Shown here in pieces: positions 15,782-26,927 of a DNA stretch of 64,000 bases. The notes beneath the pieces are model-generated. The model ran no database searches and had not been told where the DNA came from. It saw only the letters and a program-made list of their open reading frames with translations. Positions within the stretch are counted from its first letter, which is position 1. Each line of letters begins with the position of its first letter. This DNA is from CAVVAL01 sp963740215. Lineage in GTDB: Bacteria; Actinomycetota; Actinomycetes; Mycobacteriales; Cryptosporangiaceae. Location: positions 1,240,001 through 1,304,000 of the forward strand of contig CAVUDJ010000019.1 of the NCBI GenBank assembly GCA_963740215.1. Reading direction: 5' to 3'. Position numbers and translations under genes: made by a program.

Positions 15782-18500
15782 TGATCGGGCGTGATCGCGA
15801 GCTGCGCCAGCTGGCGCAGCTCGCCTCGTCGCCAGACCGCACTCAGGTCGCCATCGTCGGCGGCGAGCCCGGCATCGGCAAGACCCGGCTGATCCAGGAG
15901 CTGCTGGCCACCCTGCCCGCCGACACCGTCGTGCTGGTCGGTCAGGCCGAGCCCGGCTCGCTGGCCCGTCCGTACGAGGTGCTGCTGGACGCCATCGACG
16001 GCCGGCCGGACGTGGACGGGCTCGCCTCGACACCCAGCTCGACGCCCTCGCCGACCCGGCGCGCAGCCCGGTCGAGCGGCTGCACAGCGGCCTGGCCATC
16101 GTGAACGACGTGCTCGGCGACCGGCCGGCCGTCATCGTCTTCGAGGATCTGCACTGGGCCGACTCGGAGAGCGCCGCGCTGTTCGAGCGGATCGCCGACC
16201 AGCGCGGTCCGCGGCTGCTCATCGGCACCTACCGGCCGGCCGAGGTGACCCGCCGCCATCCGCTCGCCGGGCTGCTGGCGCGGCTGGAGCGGCGGCATGT
16301 GGTGACGCACGTCCAGCTGGAGCCGTTCGGCGAGGCGGACACCGCCGCGCTGCTTGCCGCGCTGACCGGCCGGCCCGTCCCGTACCGCGCCGTGGCGGCG
16401 CTGCACCAGCGCACCGGCGGCAACCCGTTCTTCCTCGAGGAGCTGCTGCGCGAGCACGGCGGCGAAGATCTGGAGTCCCTGCACGAGCACCCGCTGCCGT
16501 GGAGCGCTCGCCGAGGTGCTCCGGCGGCAGGTCGACGACCTGGACCCGCAGATCCAGCGGATCGTCGAGGCGGCCGCGGTGCTCGGTCACCGGGTGCCGT
16601 TCGACCTGCTCGCCACGGTCACCGGAACCGGCGAGGACGCTCTGATCGCCGCCCTCCTCGAGCTGGTCACCCGCGGTGTGCTCGTCGAGTCCGGCGAGGA
16701 CGAGTTCAGCTTCCGGCACGCCCTGGTCCGGGAGGCGATCTCCGCACAGCTGCTCGGCCGGCAACGGCGGCGGCTGCACGAGGCCGCCCTGGAAGCGCTG
16801 CTCGCCGCCGGCGGGTCCGATCCCGCAATGCTCGCGCACCACGCGCGGGCCGCCGGCCGGTACGACGACATGGTCGACGCCGCCCGGCGCGGCGCCGCGC
16901 TGTACCTGTCCATCGGCTCGGCGTACCAGGCGCTGCAGCTCGCCGAGATGGGGCTGGACGAGGCGGACGACGACGCCGAGCTGCTCGCCGCCGCAGCCCG
17001 CGCGGCATGGCTGGCCGGACTGCTCGACGACGCCGTCGGTTACGCCCGGCGCTGGCGGGCCATCGCCGTCACGGCCACCGACCGCGCCGACGCGCTCTAC
17101 CTGTTGATCCGGCTCGCGTGGGAGGCCGACGACATCGCCGAGATGGAGGCGCTGACCCACGACGTCGAGCAGCTCATCGCCGAACTGCCGCCCGGTGAGG
17201 ACCAGGCTCGCGCGATGACCGCGGTGGCCCAGTCCACCCGGCTGCGCGACGAGACCGACACCGCGCTGAGCTGGGCCGACCGCGCGCTCGCCCTGGCCGC
17301 CGAGTTCGACCTGCCGCGCGTGCGGCTGACGGCGCTGGTGGAGAAGGGCTCGGCGCTCACCGATCGCTGGTCGACCAACGCGGACGGGCGGGCGCTGCTG
17401 GCCGGTCTGGTCGACGAGGCGGAGAAGCTGGGCGAGTGGGTGCTGGCGGCCCGCGCGCTGAACGACCTGGTGCAGGACGTGCCGCCGGCCTCGCCGGCCG
17501 AGCACGCCGAGATGCTGGAGCGGATGCGGATCGACGCCGAGCGGGCCGGGTTCGAATCCCTCGCCGTCGCCGCCTACTTCCAGGGCCGCGCGCGGCTGGC
17601 CGTACGGGAGGGCGACCTCGGCGCAGCCATCGCGGCGCTCGAGGAGGGGCGGGACCGCGACCGGGGCTTCCTGCGCCACGGCCGCTACGCCGACTACCAC
17701 GCGGTCTTCCTCGCCGGCCTCTACCTGGAGGCGGGCGAGCTGGACCGGGTCGAGACGATCATCGCCGACCTCCGCGCGCTGCACGTCACCGGAATCGCCG
17801 TGCCCGGCCTCGCCTTCCATCTCGCGTGCCGCCGCCGGCGACCTGGCCGCCGCGGAGCAGACCCTCGACCGAGGTCTTCGCCGCCCTCGCCGAGCAGGCC
17901 TGGCGCAGCGGCTCGCAGGCGCACGACCTGATCAGCGGGGCCATCTTCGCCGGCCTGCCGCTGCCCGCGTTGGACGAGATGGGCCGGGAACTGCTCGACG
18001 CGGACGTGTGGGACGACTACCGGACGGTGGTCGACGCGCTGCTCGCCGAGGCGCACGGCCAGGCCGCCGCGGCGCTGGACGGCTACCGCGCGGTCGCCGA
18101 CTCACAGATCGTGCCGCCCTCGGTGCGCGGCACCGCGCACGTTGGCGCGGCCCGCTGCCTGCTCGCACTGGGCCGGCGCGACGCGGCCGTCGAGGAGGTG
18201 GACGCGGCCGCCCCGCTGCTGGCCAAGTGGGGCGGGTGGCGGGTGGCCGAACTCGACCAGGTACGTGCCCAGCTCGGCATGGCGCCGGCCGACGGCAGCC
18301 GGGCCGTCACCGGCGCGGCCGCGTTGACCCAGCGCGAGCGGGAGGTGGCGCTGCTGGTCGCGGACGGCCTGTCCAACGCCGAACTGGCCCGGCGGCTGTA
18401 CATCTCCCCGAAGACCGCCGCCGTGCACGTCTCCAACATCCTGCACAAGCTCGGCGTCTCGTCCCGCACCGAGGTCGTCGACGTCCTCAGCGCCGACTAG
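15748..18500 (+). CDS. LuxR-family ATP-binding regulator (LAL type), frameshifted
   Basis: About 900 aa when frames are joined. An AAA-type ATPase domain comes first with Walker A GGEPGIGKTRLIQ (near 15870) and Walker B VIVFEDLHWADSES (near 16130). A TPR-like helical middle follows. The C-terminal LuxR HTH contains LTQREREVALLVADGLSNAE and KTAAVHVSNILHKLGVSSR. The reading frame changes near 16020, 16500, 17830 and 17870, with high similarity to the family on each side, so sequence error is as likely as decay. Start GTG 15748 has TACGCT 6 bp upstream. LAL proteins activate nearby operons in response to an unknown ligand; the adjacent MFS gene is a candidate target. Confidence 0.8.
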
Positions 18501-18545
18501 TGCCGCGTCGGGCCCCGGGACGACTCCAGAGCGCGAGGGCCTCGG

Positions 18546-20936
<2,391 letters not shown>

Positions 20937-21021
20937 CGTGCCTCCATCTGTTAGGCCGGGCCGCCTTCGCGGTCTCCGTCGGCGTCGCCTGGCTCGATCT
21001 AACCAGCGCCAGCGGCGGCAC

Positions 21022-21378
21022 TCATCGGTCCTGAAGCAGCCCGAGGACGTTGCCATCGGGGTCGGTGACGGTGGCCACCAGTCGGCCGCCACCGACGTCG
21101 TGCGCGGGCTCCTTCATGGTGGCACCCGCGGCGATCACCTCGGCCAGCTTCGCCTCGATATCCGGCACGTGCCAGTAGGCCACCGGTGACGTCATGCCCT
21201 GCGGTCCGCCGCCCGGCACCAGCCCGATGTGCTGGCCTTCGACATCAAAGCCAACGTAGTAGGGCGCGTCGGCCTGCGGCGCGATGCCGAGCAGGGCGGC
21301 GTACACCTCCTTGGCCTTCGTCAGGTCGGAAACGGGGTGCAGCACGGTCTTGATTCCCTGGGTGGAAGAACCGGTCAT
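21022..21378 (-). CDS. VOC/glyoxalase-fold protein
   Basis: 118 aa. Module 1 begins IKTVLHPVSDLTKAKEVYAA and module 2 contains AYWHVPDIEAKLAEVIAAGA and DPDGNVLGLLQD. It is a member of the VOC superfamily of the type annotated as lactoylglutathione-lyase-like; the specific reaction is unknown. It lies 85 bp upstream of the UvrA-like gene on the same strand. A role in the same resistance response is possible because bleomycin-type binding proteins share this fold, but that is inference. Confidence 0.88.
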   Translation of the reverse strand: MTGSSTQGIKTVLHPVSDLTKAKEVYAALLGIAPQADAPYYVGFDVEGQHIGLVPGGGPQGMTSPVAYWHVPDIEAKLAEVIAAGATMKEPAHDVGGGRLVATVTDPDGNVLGLLQDR

Positions 21379-21580
21379 GATGACTCCTGAAGTGGGAGCT
21401 CGCGTGGACGGTGATGTCCATGACTGTCACGCTAGGCGCAGTCCGGTGACCGGCGCTTCTCGAATCCTGATCGGTCTGGGCTTGGTCGTATCCGCGAGAC
21501 GGGCGAGCACGAAGTGGTCGCCCGTCTCGCGGTTGATTAAGTGAGCGCGCAACGGGGCTGCCGGGCCGTAGGGTCGCGCC

Positions 21581-22495
21581 GTGTCGATCCGCGAACTCGT
21601 CGTGCTGGGTACCTCCAGCCAGGTGCCGACCCGGACCCGCAACCAGAACGGGTACCTGCTGCGCTGGGACGGCGAGGGGATCCTGTTCGACCCGGGCGAG
21701 GGCACGCAGAGACAGATGGTCCACGCCGGAGTGGCGGCCACCGACATCACGCGGCTGTGCATCACGCACTTCCACGGCGACCACTGCCTCGGCGTGCCCG
21801 GTGTGGTGCAGCGGCTCTCGCTGGACCGGGTCACCCATCCCGTACTCGCCCACTACCCGGTCACCGGCCAGGAGCTGTTCACCCGGCTACGCCACGCATC
21901 AGCGTTCCACGACATCGCCAACGTGCACGAACAACCGGTTACCGCGGACGGGGTCGTGGCCACTGGCGCTTTCGGCACACTGTCGGCGCACCGGCTCGAT
22001 CATTCGCTCGACACCTACGGATACCGGCTCGTCGAGCCCGACGGCCGGCGCATGGTGGCCGACCGGCTCGCCGCCCGCGGCATCGCCGGTCCCGACATCG
22101 GAGCGCTGCAGCGTGCAGGCAGCCTGGAACTCGCAGGCGGGACCGTCACCCTCGACGAGATGAGCGAACCCAAACCAGGGCAACGGTTCGCGTTCGTCAT
22201 GGACACCCGGCTCTGCGACGCCGTGTACGCACTCGCCGAGCACGCCGACATGCTCGTGATCGAGTCGACCTACCTCGACCGCGAGGCCGACCTGGCGACC
22301 GCCTACGGCCACCTCACCGCCGCGCAGGCGGCCCGCGTCGCGGCCGAGTCAGGGGTACGGCTGCTCGTCCTCACGCACTTCTCGCAGCGGTACAACGACC
22401 TCTCGGCGTTCGCCGCCGAGGCAGCCCAACACTTCGACGGTCACATCGTGGTCGCCGAAGACCTCACCCGAATTCGCCTACCCCCACGACGCTGA
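21581..22495 (+). CDS. rnz: Ribonuclease Z
   Basis: 304 aa metallo-beta-lactamase-fold endonuclease that trims the 3' ends of tRNA precursors. The zinc motif HFHGDHCLGVPG is complete, LLFDPGEGTQRQ-type sequence (ILFDPGEGTQRQM) precedes it, and later ligands occur in FVMDTRLCDA and VLTHFSQRY. Length and motif spacing are normal. GTG 21581 is used as start because the family motif ELVVLGTSSQVPT follows after three residues; a TAGGGT box lies 6 bp upstream. Monocistronic. Confidence 0.93.
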   Translation: MSIRELVVLGTSSQVPTRTRNQNGYLLRWDGEGILFDPGEGTQRQMVHAGVAATDITRLCITHFHGDHCLGVPGVVQRLSLDRVTHPVLAHYPVTGQELFTRLRHASAFHDIANVHEQPVTADGVVATGAFGTLSAHRLDHSLDTYGYRLVEPDGRRMVADRLAARGIAGPDIGALQRAGSLELAGGTVTLDEMSEPKPGQRFAFVMDTRLCDAVYALAEHADMLVIESTYLDREADLATAYGHLTAAQAARVAAESGVRLLVLTHFSQRYNDLSAFAAEAAQHFDGHIVVAEDLTRIRLPPRR

Positions 22496-22516
22496 GAGCG
22501 GCGCAGCGTCGCCGTG

Positions 22517-23038
22517 TCAGGAGGTTGGGCCGCTAGACGGTTCGCGGAAGCAGGGTGAGAACACCGCGAGGCGAAAGGCGGTAGGTGGAGCTGCCGAGGT
22601 GAGTGCGATCTCGTAGCCGTCGGCGGGGTTACGACCGATGACCTCGACAGCTTGGCCGTCGCGGAAGCGGCGGAATTCCTTGATCTCGTAGCCTTGCCGC
22701 TTCCAGTCGTCGCGGACGCGTTCCGCGGCAGCGAGTTGCTTGTCCTGCGGGATCACGGCCTGGTAGCTGCCGACCATGCTGTACGGGCCGTCACGGTCGG
22801 CGAGTTCACCGTTCTGGCCTTCGCACGGCGACGGGGTGATGTCGCCGTTCTTGAGCGGTTCGGCGGAGCCGATTGCCTGGTGCGTTCGCCGAGCGTAGTC
22901 GGCCACCGTCTTCGTGACCTCATCCCTGGTTCCGGTGTGCACGGTGTCCTTTCGCGACTCGGCGCCCTCATGGGAACAGCCCGTGACAAGGGCGACGCAG
23001 GCGATGGTGGTGGCGGCCCGCAGGAACAAGGTGCTCAT
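22517..23038 (-). CDS. Putative lipoprotein
   Basis: 173 aa with a lipoprotein signal ending VALVTGC at residue 21, so it is exported and lipid-anchored. The mature protein contains the phrases DYARRTHQAIGSAEPLKNG and SYQAVIPQDKQLAAAERVRD. These resemble small actinobacterial lipoproteins that follow DUF1023-type hydrolases. Its start overlaps the stop of the hydrolase gene (ATGA), so it is co-translated with it. Biochemical role unknown. Confidence 0.82.
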   Translation of the reverse strand: MSTLFLRAATTIACVALVTGCSHEGAESRKDTVHTGTRDEVTKTVADYARRTHQAIGSAEPLKNGDITPSPCEGQNGELADRDGPYSMVGSYQAVIPQDKQLAAAERVRDDWKRQGYEIKEFRRFRDGQAVEVIGRNPADGYEIALTSAAPPTAFRLAVFSPCFREPSSGPTS

Positions 23039-24660
23039 CGGGGCGCCTTCCCGTGGTCGAGGGTGACGTCGCCGTACTCACCTACGACGACAGAAGCCTG
23101 GTTGAGCAGGCTACGGCTGTCGTGCTTCCAGTAGCCACTATGGCCGCCGGTGTCGACGTGGTAACGGTTGGCGCCGAAGTTCCGGTCGGTGGGCTCGTTG
23201 TCGTGCACGGACGGGATGCTGCCGGCCGCGCCCGCGATCGGGTCGTCATGGGCGGCGCCGGCCCACACGTGCCGGGCGTCGACGTTGAGGTCGGATACGT
23301 GGCCGACGTTCATGCCAGGGCTGCCGGCCGTGACGATGTCGTCGACGGCCAGGCCGTTGCCGCGGCTGGCGGCTTCTCCGACCACAGTGGACCCGTAACT
23401 GTGTCCGATCGCCGTCATGTGGGTGCCTCCGGGTTCGTGGCTGACCCGTAACCCGTCGATGAACTGGTCCAGTGCCTTGCCGCCGCGCTGCGATTCGAAG
23501 TCGGTGTAGGCCTCGTCGTCCACGTCTGGGGCGCTGTAGTCCAGCCACGCGACGACGACAACGTCGCCGGGAGGGCCAGGGGTGAGGTCGTCGGCGAGGT
23601 CTTGGATCGTTGTTGCCCGATTGACGAGTCCGTCCATGCCGTCGAGGGTGCTGCCGACGCCGGGCACGAAGACGGCGGTGTGCGCGGCGGTGTCGGGGTT
23701 GCCGACGGCGACAATTGCCTTTCCGTCGCCGGTACTGTCGACGCCGAGCAGCATGAGCCGCTTCTCCGCCGGGCCGGATTCGGAGGCTTCCAGCATGTCC
23801 AGCAGCCGCCGGGACCGTTCCAGGTCGCGTTCGCGGTGTTGCTGTCCGGGTCCACCGGTGTCGTGGCTGGTGTCGACGATGTGATCCCGCAGTACCAGTA
23901 CGTTGGCGTTGTGCCGGACAACGGCGGGTAGGCCGTGCAGCGCACCGATTGCGGCAGGGAACGCGGCGGCGTAGAGCGTCTGGTCGGCGGTGCTCAGCCC
24001 GTTCCACCAGTTCGCGACGGTCTGTGGGCTGGTGTGGCGGTCCGGGATCTGGCTGTCCTTGAGGCCGAGCGCTTCGGCCGCGTAGCCGGCGTCGCGCCGA
24101 GCGTCGTCCCACTCGGCATCGGTCAGGTCCCCGGTGACGAGCGGCTCCAACGCTTGCAGGACCCCGGACAGGTCGTAGTCGAGCCTGCTCGCCCGGCCCA
24201 GTTGCTCGGTGATGACTTCGGCGAAGAATTCGGCGTGTTCGGCCTTGCGCCGCTGCGCGGCCAGCCCACCATCGGACTCAGCCTTCTCGTCGACGGTGAG
24301 CGGGGCTGGTTCGACCGAACCGTCCGAACGGACCCGCATGTCGTACCCGGTGGCGTTGCTGACCGCGATCTGGATCTGCTTCTGGATATCGGCCAGTTGT
24401 TCGGCGAACCGGTCCAGTACGGCGGCGACCACTGCGGCTTGCCGGGCCGCCAGTTCGAATTCGTCGTCGACTTCGTCCAGGTGGCGCAGCGCCGCGTCGG
24501 CGGCCTCGCCGCGCCAGCCCGATCCGCGCAGAGCGCCGATCAGACCCGTAGTGGTCCTGGTTTCTCCGCCGCGCAGCTGGCGAGCCAGCCCGATCCATGC
24601 CTGCGCCGAGCCGACGACGGCCGCGGGGCGAGCTGCCTGAACGTCCTCGAAACTCACCAT
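23035..24660 (-). CDS. Alpha/beta hydrolase, DUF1023-like, with WXG-like N-terminal helical region
   Basis: 541 aa from ATG 24660. The N-terminal 200 residues are helical and resemble ESX/WXG-associated effector leaders (LRGSGWRGEAADAALRHLDE). The C-terminal half is an alpha/beta hydrolase: FVPGVGSTLDGMDG, nucleophile elbow AIGHSYGSTVV (G-x-S-x-G), an acidic residue in AHDDPIAG and His in TGGHSGYW. No Sec signal is seen, which fits type VII export. It lies between a WXG100-sized gene and a lipoprotein gene in one minus-strand operon. Upstream in-frame sequence to 25074 is not conserved and overlaps the WXG100 gene. Confidence 0.85.
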   Translation of the reverse strand: MVSFEDVQAARPAAVVGSAQAWIGLARQLRGGETRTTTGLIGALRGSGWRGEAADAALRHLDEVDDEFELAARQAAVVAAVLDRFAEQLADIQKQIQIAVSNATGYDMRVRSDGSVEPAPLTVDEKAESDGGLAAQRRKAEHAEFFAEVITEQLGRASRLDYDLSGVLQALEPLVTGDLTDAEWDDARRDAGYAAEALGLKDSQIPDRHTSPQTVANWWNGLSTADQTLYAAAFPAAIGALHGLPAVVRHNANVLVLRDHIVDTSHDTGGPGQQHRERDLERSRRLLDMLEASESGPAEKRLMLLGVDSTGDGKAIVAVGNPDTAAHTAVFVPGVGSTLDGMDGLVNRATTIQDLADDLTPGPPGDVVVVAWLDYSAPDVDDEAYTDFESQRGGKALDQFIDGLRVSHEPGGTHMTAIGHSYGSTVVGEAASRGNGLAVDDIVTAGSPGMNVGHVSDLNVDARHVWAGAAHDDPIAGAAGSIPSVHDNEPTDRNFGANRYHVDTGGHSGYWKHDSRSLLNQASVVVGEYGDVTLDHGKAPR

Positions 24661-24665
24661 CGCGG

Positions 24666-24968
24666 TCAGCGGGTGATCGTGCGGAATGCATCCGCGCTGG
24701 CGGAGTCGGAGAACCGGTAGTCCCGCGCGCACCCGTCGAGCGCGTCCGCGAGCCGACCAAGGTGCTCGCCGAGTGCGCCCAGGTCGTCCTTCCATCGCCA
24801 CAGCAGACCATCCAATGCCCTGCCGCTCTGCCACCCACTGACACCGCGGACCGCGCTCGACGTCTCCGGCTCGACATCGGCCACCGCACGTTTCAAACCG
24901 GCCTGTAGTTCCCGGGCAACAACCGCTCGACCAGCCAAGATCGCCGGCTCTACCCGCACTTCCTGCAC
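24666..24968 (-). CDS. WXG100-like protein, possible type VII secretion substrate
   Basis: Exactly 100 aa from GTG 24968, which has GGGAGG 5 nt upstream. It is predicted to be helix-turn-helix with a central GWQSG motif near residue 45, close to the W-x-G turn of the WXG100 family. It ends 5 bp before the hydrolase gene and should be co-expressed with it. WXG100 proteins act as secretion chaperones or co-substrates for ESX machines. No ESX ATPase gene is in the window, so secretion would rely on a system encoded elsewhere. Confidence 0.65.
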   Translation of the reverse strand: MQEVRVEPAILAGRAVVARELQAGLKRAVADVEPETSSAVRGVSGWQSGRALDGLLWRWKDDLGALGEHLGRLADALDGCARDYRFSDSASADAFRTITR

Positions 24969-25064
24969 CAGCACCTCCCGAGACCACACTAAACGATGCA
25001 TCCGGACGAGACTCGAAACTATCGCATACTGCAAAGCGGCCTGGCAGCCGTCCTGGCCGAACGG

Positions 25065-25096
25065 TTGACCACACCCAGTCTCGAACATATGTTCGA
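25065..25096 (+). promoter_or_regulatory. Promoter overlapped by a perfect LexA/SOS box
   Basis: TTGACC (25065-25070), 17 bp, TATGTT (25088-25093). The -10 is embedded in TCGAACATATGTTCGA (25081-25096), a perfect 16-bp palindrome equal to the Gram-positive/actinobacterial SOS-box consensus CGAACNNNNGTTCG. Transcription would begin at the ATG at 25100, so the mRNA would be leaderless and blocked by LexA until DNA damage. Confidence 0.8.
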
Positions 25097-25099
25097 GAG

Positions 25100-25486
25100 A
25101 TGGGCGGAACGGTTTCCGAGTGGGCACTGATGTGTGAGTGCGCCGAGCATCTCCTGGAGCAGGCACGCGCATGGTGGCCCGACGCGAACGGACCTGCTCA
25201 GGAGAGGTTGACGCCGTTGCTGGCGAAACTGTCTGCCGGCCTTGCCACGAACCGGGACGAGCGGTTGCCACGCCCTACGGGTCAGATGGATCAGGAGTCG
25301 CTGATGTGGGCGTGCTGGCGGGCGGCCGAGGGCATCCGAGTGCACGTGCAACGGGACGATTGCGCGACATTGTGGGACGCGGCGGCCAAGCTCGCGTTCG
25401 CATCGGCAACCGTCAAGGCCGCCGTGCTTGCGGATATGAAGTATCAGCCGAGCGCGGAGCCTGGCGGCCGACGACGACGGCGGTAG
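25100..25486 (+). CDS. SOS-regulated hypothetical protein
   Basis: 128 aa, no recognised family. Predicted mostly helical, with three or more tryptophans (RAWWPD, MWACWRAAE), three cysteines and an Arg-rich C-terminus (GGRRRRR). There is no signal peptide or membrane helix. The start codon ATG 25100 lies 3 bp after a perfect SOS box, so it is very probably induced by DNA damage. It could be a DNA-damage tolerance or checkpoint factor, but nothing in the protein itself demonstrates that. Confidence 0.7.
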   Translation: MGGTVSEWALMCECAEHLLEQARAWWPDANGPAQERLTPLLAKLSAGLATNRDERLPRPTGQMDQESLMWACWRAAEGIRVHVQRDDCATLWDAAAKLAFASATVKAAVLADMKYQPSAEPGGRRRRR

Positions 25487-25585
25487 CGACTTCTGCGCGA
25501 CGCCGAAGTCGGTCACCGACTTCCAGGTCGTGCATCCTACTTTCGCTTACGTCGGCCTATATCGAACCTCGGCTAGGATCGCCGG

Positions 25586-26131
25586 GTGTCATCGACGGAA
25601 CAGCCGCGCCGGCGGTACAACTCCACCGGCCGCAAGGCGCTGGCGCAGGCGAACCGCGAACGCATCCTCACGACCGCCCGTGACCTTTTCATCGAGCGCG
25701 GCTACGCGGGGACATCGATCGCCGACATCGCGGCGGCGGCCGAGGTCTCTGCGCCCACGGTGTTCAGCGGGTTCGGCTCGAAGGTCAACCTCCTCAAGGA
25801 GGCTGTGGAGACCACACTCGTCGGTGACACCAGCCCGGCGCCACTGCATGAGCGGCCCGCGATGCGTCATGTGCACGACGGTCCGACGGCGGAGACGGTG
25901 CTGAGCCGGCTGGCAACGCTCATCGCCGACCTCGCGCCGGAGGTCTCGCCGATCGCCGCGGTGATGTACTCCGCCGCCGACACCGATCCCGCCATCGCCG
26001 ACCTCGTCCGCACTTTCGATGGGCAACGATTGGCAGGCGCCACCATGCTGGCCACGACGGTGATGACCAGACTCGGCGACGACGATCCCGCCCGGCTCGC
26101 CGAGATTCGCGACACGATCTGGACGCTCTGA
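25586..26131 (+). CDS. TetR-family regulator, C-terminally truncated
   Basis: 181 aa. The N-terminal HTH is intact (RERILTTARDLFIERGYAGT, then SAPTVFSGFGSKVNLLKEAV). The ligand domain stops at IRDTIWTL, where related regulators normally continue about 30-40 residues with a final helix. The stop lies at the edge of a dispersed repeat, and the next open frame beyond it begins inside a different gene. This indicates a deletion or insertion at this site. GTG start at 25586 with TAGGAT 6 bp upstream. It may still bind DNA. Confidence 0.75.
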   Translation: MSSTEQPRRRYNSTGRKALAQANRERILTTARDLFIERGYAGTSIADIAAAAEVSAPTVFSGFGSKVNLLKEAVETTLVGDTSPAPLHERPAMRHVHDGPTAETVLSRLATLIADLAPEVSPIAAVMYSAADTDPAIADLVRTFDGQRLAGATMLATTVMTRLGDDDPARLAEIRDTIWTL

Positions 26132-26154
26132 CCCTCGTAGCCGCCGAATCGAAC

Positions 26155-26222
26155 TTGCGGGACAAATCGGGGCAGTAGCGCCCAGTGTAGGCACGGCTTC
26201 CCGGTAAGTCCGGTTCGCAGAC
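26155..26222 (+). repeat. Dispersed structured repeat, family B, copy 1
   Basis: The core CGGGGCAGTAGCGCCC, then TAGGCACGGCTTCCCG, then AAGTCCGGTTCG matches 48965-49031 on the opposite strand over about 68 bp with few differences. The ends CGAAC..GGAC and GTCCGGTTCG are inverted. It sits exactly between the truncated TetR gene and the 5'-truncated hydrolase gene. Confidence 0.7.
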
Positions 26223-26240
26223 GCGGCGAACGGACGGCGC

Positions 26241-26879
26241 GTGATCTGGTACGACCGGCGCGGGACTGCGGCCAGCACGGGGGACGACTGGCCCGGGTCG
26301 GGCGCCGACCAGCACGCCGACGATGCGGCCGACCTGCTGCGCGACCTGTCCGCCACGCCCGCGACCGTGGTCGGCTTCAGCTCAGGCGGGATCGTCGCAC
26401 TGGCTGTTGCCGCCCGCCATCCGCACCAAGTTGCCGAGGCGGTGGCGTGGGAGCCGCCGGTCGTCTCCGTGCTGCCCGACGGGCTCAGCGCCCACGCGGC
26501 GATCATGGCCCCCGTGCAGGCTCACCTGAGCCGCTACCCCGGCGACTGGACCGGCGCGTATCTGGTGATGCTGGACATCATCAGCAACGGGGCCGCCGAC
26601 CCGGACTCACCGATGGTGAAGCGCAGTATGACCAACGCCGAAGCTATCGTCCGCGACGACGGCCCGCTGATCACCCGCCGCCAGTTCGCTGCCGGCGAAC
26701 TGCCCGCGGAAAAGGTCACCGTCGCGGTCAGCGAGCAGCCCGACCCGATGCACGAGGCAATCGCTCAACGGTTGGCGGAGATCACCGGCAGGCCGTACGT
26801 GCAAGTGCCCGGCGCTGAGGGCCACGAGGTCTACCTGTCCCGGCCTGAGGTGCTGGCGACCTGGCTGGCTGCCCGGTGA
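26241..26879 (+). pseudogene. Alpha/beta hydrolase, 5'-truncated
   Basis: Coding similarity starts at about 26224 (ANGRRVIWYDRRGTAAS), just after the repeat. Missing is the N-terminal strand and oxyanion-hole region that precede this point in the fold, roughly 50 residues. The nucleophile elbow is present as VVGFSSGGIVALA (G-x-S-x-G) and the catalytic His as GAEGHEVYL near the end. A GTG at 26241 allows a 212-aa product that is unlikely to fold normally. It ends 48 bp before the aldo/keto reductase gene. Confidence 0.7.
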
Positions 26880-26927
26880 GGGCGTCTTGTCCCACCAAAG
26901 GGCCAGGTACGGGAGCATCATGAACTC

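Noticed and set aside
17545..17565. tRNA T-arm-like GGTTCGAATCC
   Set aside because: Lies inside well-conserved coding sequence and no cloverleaf can be formed around it.
16219..17820. A 533-codon minus-strand frame opposite the LuxR-ATPase
   Set aside because: The plus strand has Walker motifs and the LuxR HTH; the antisense frame has none.
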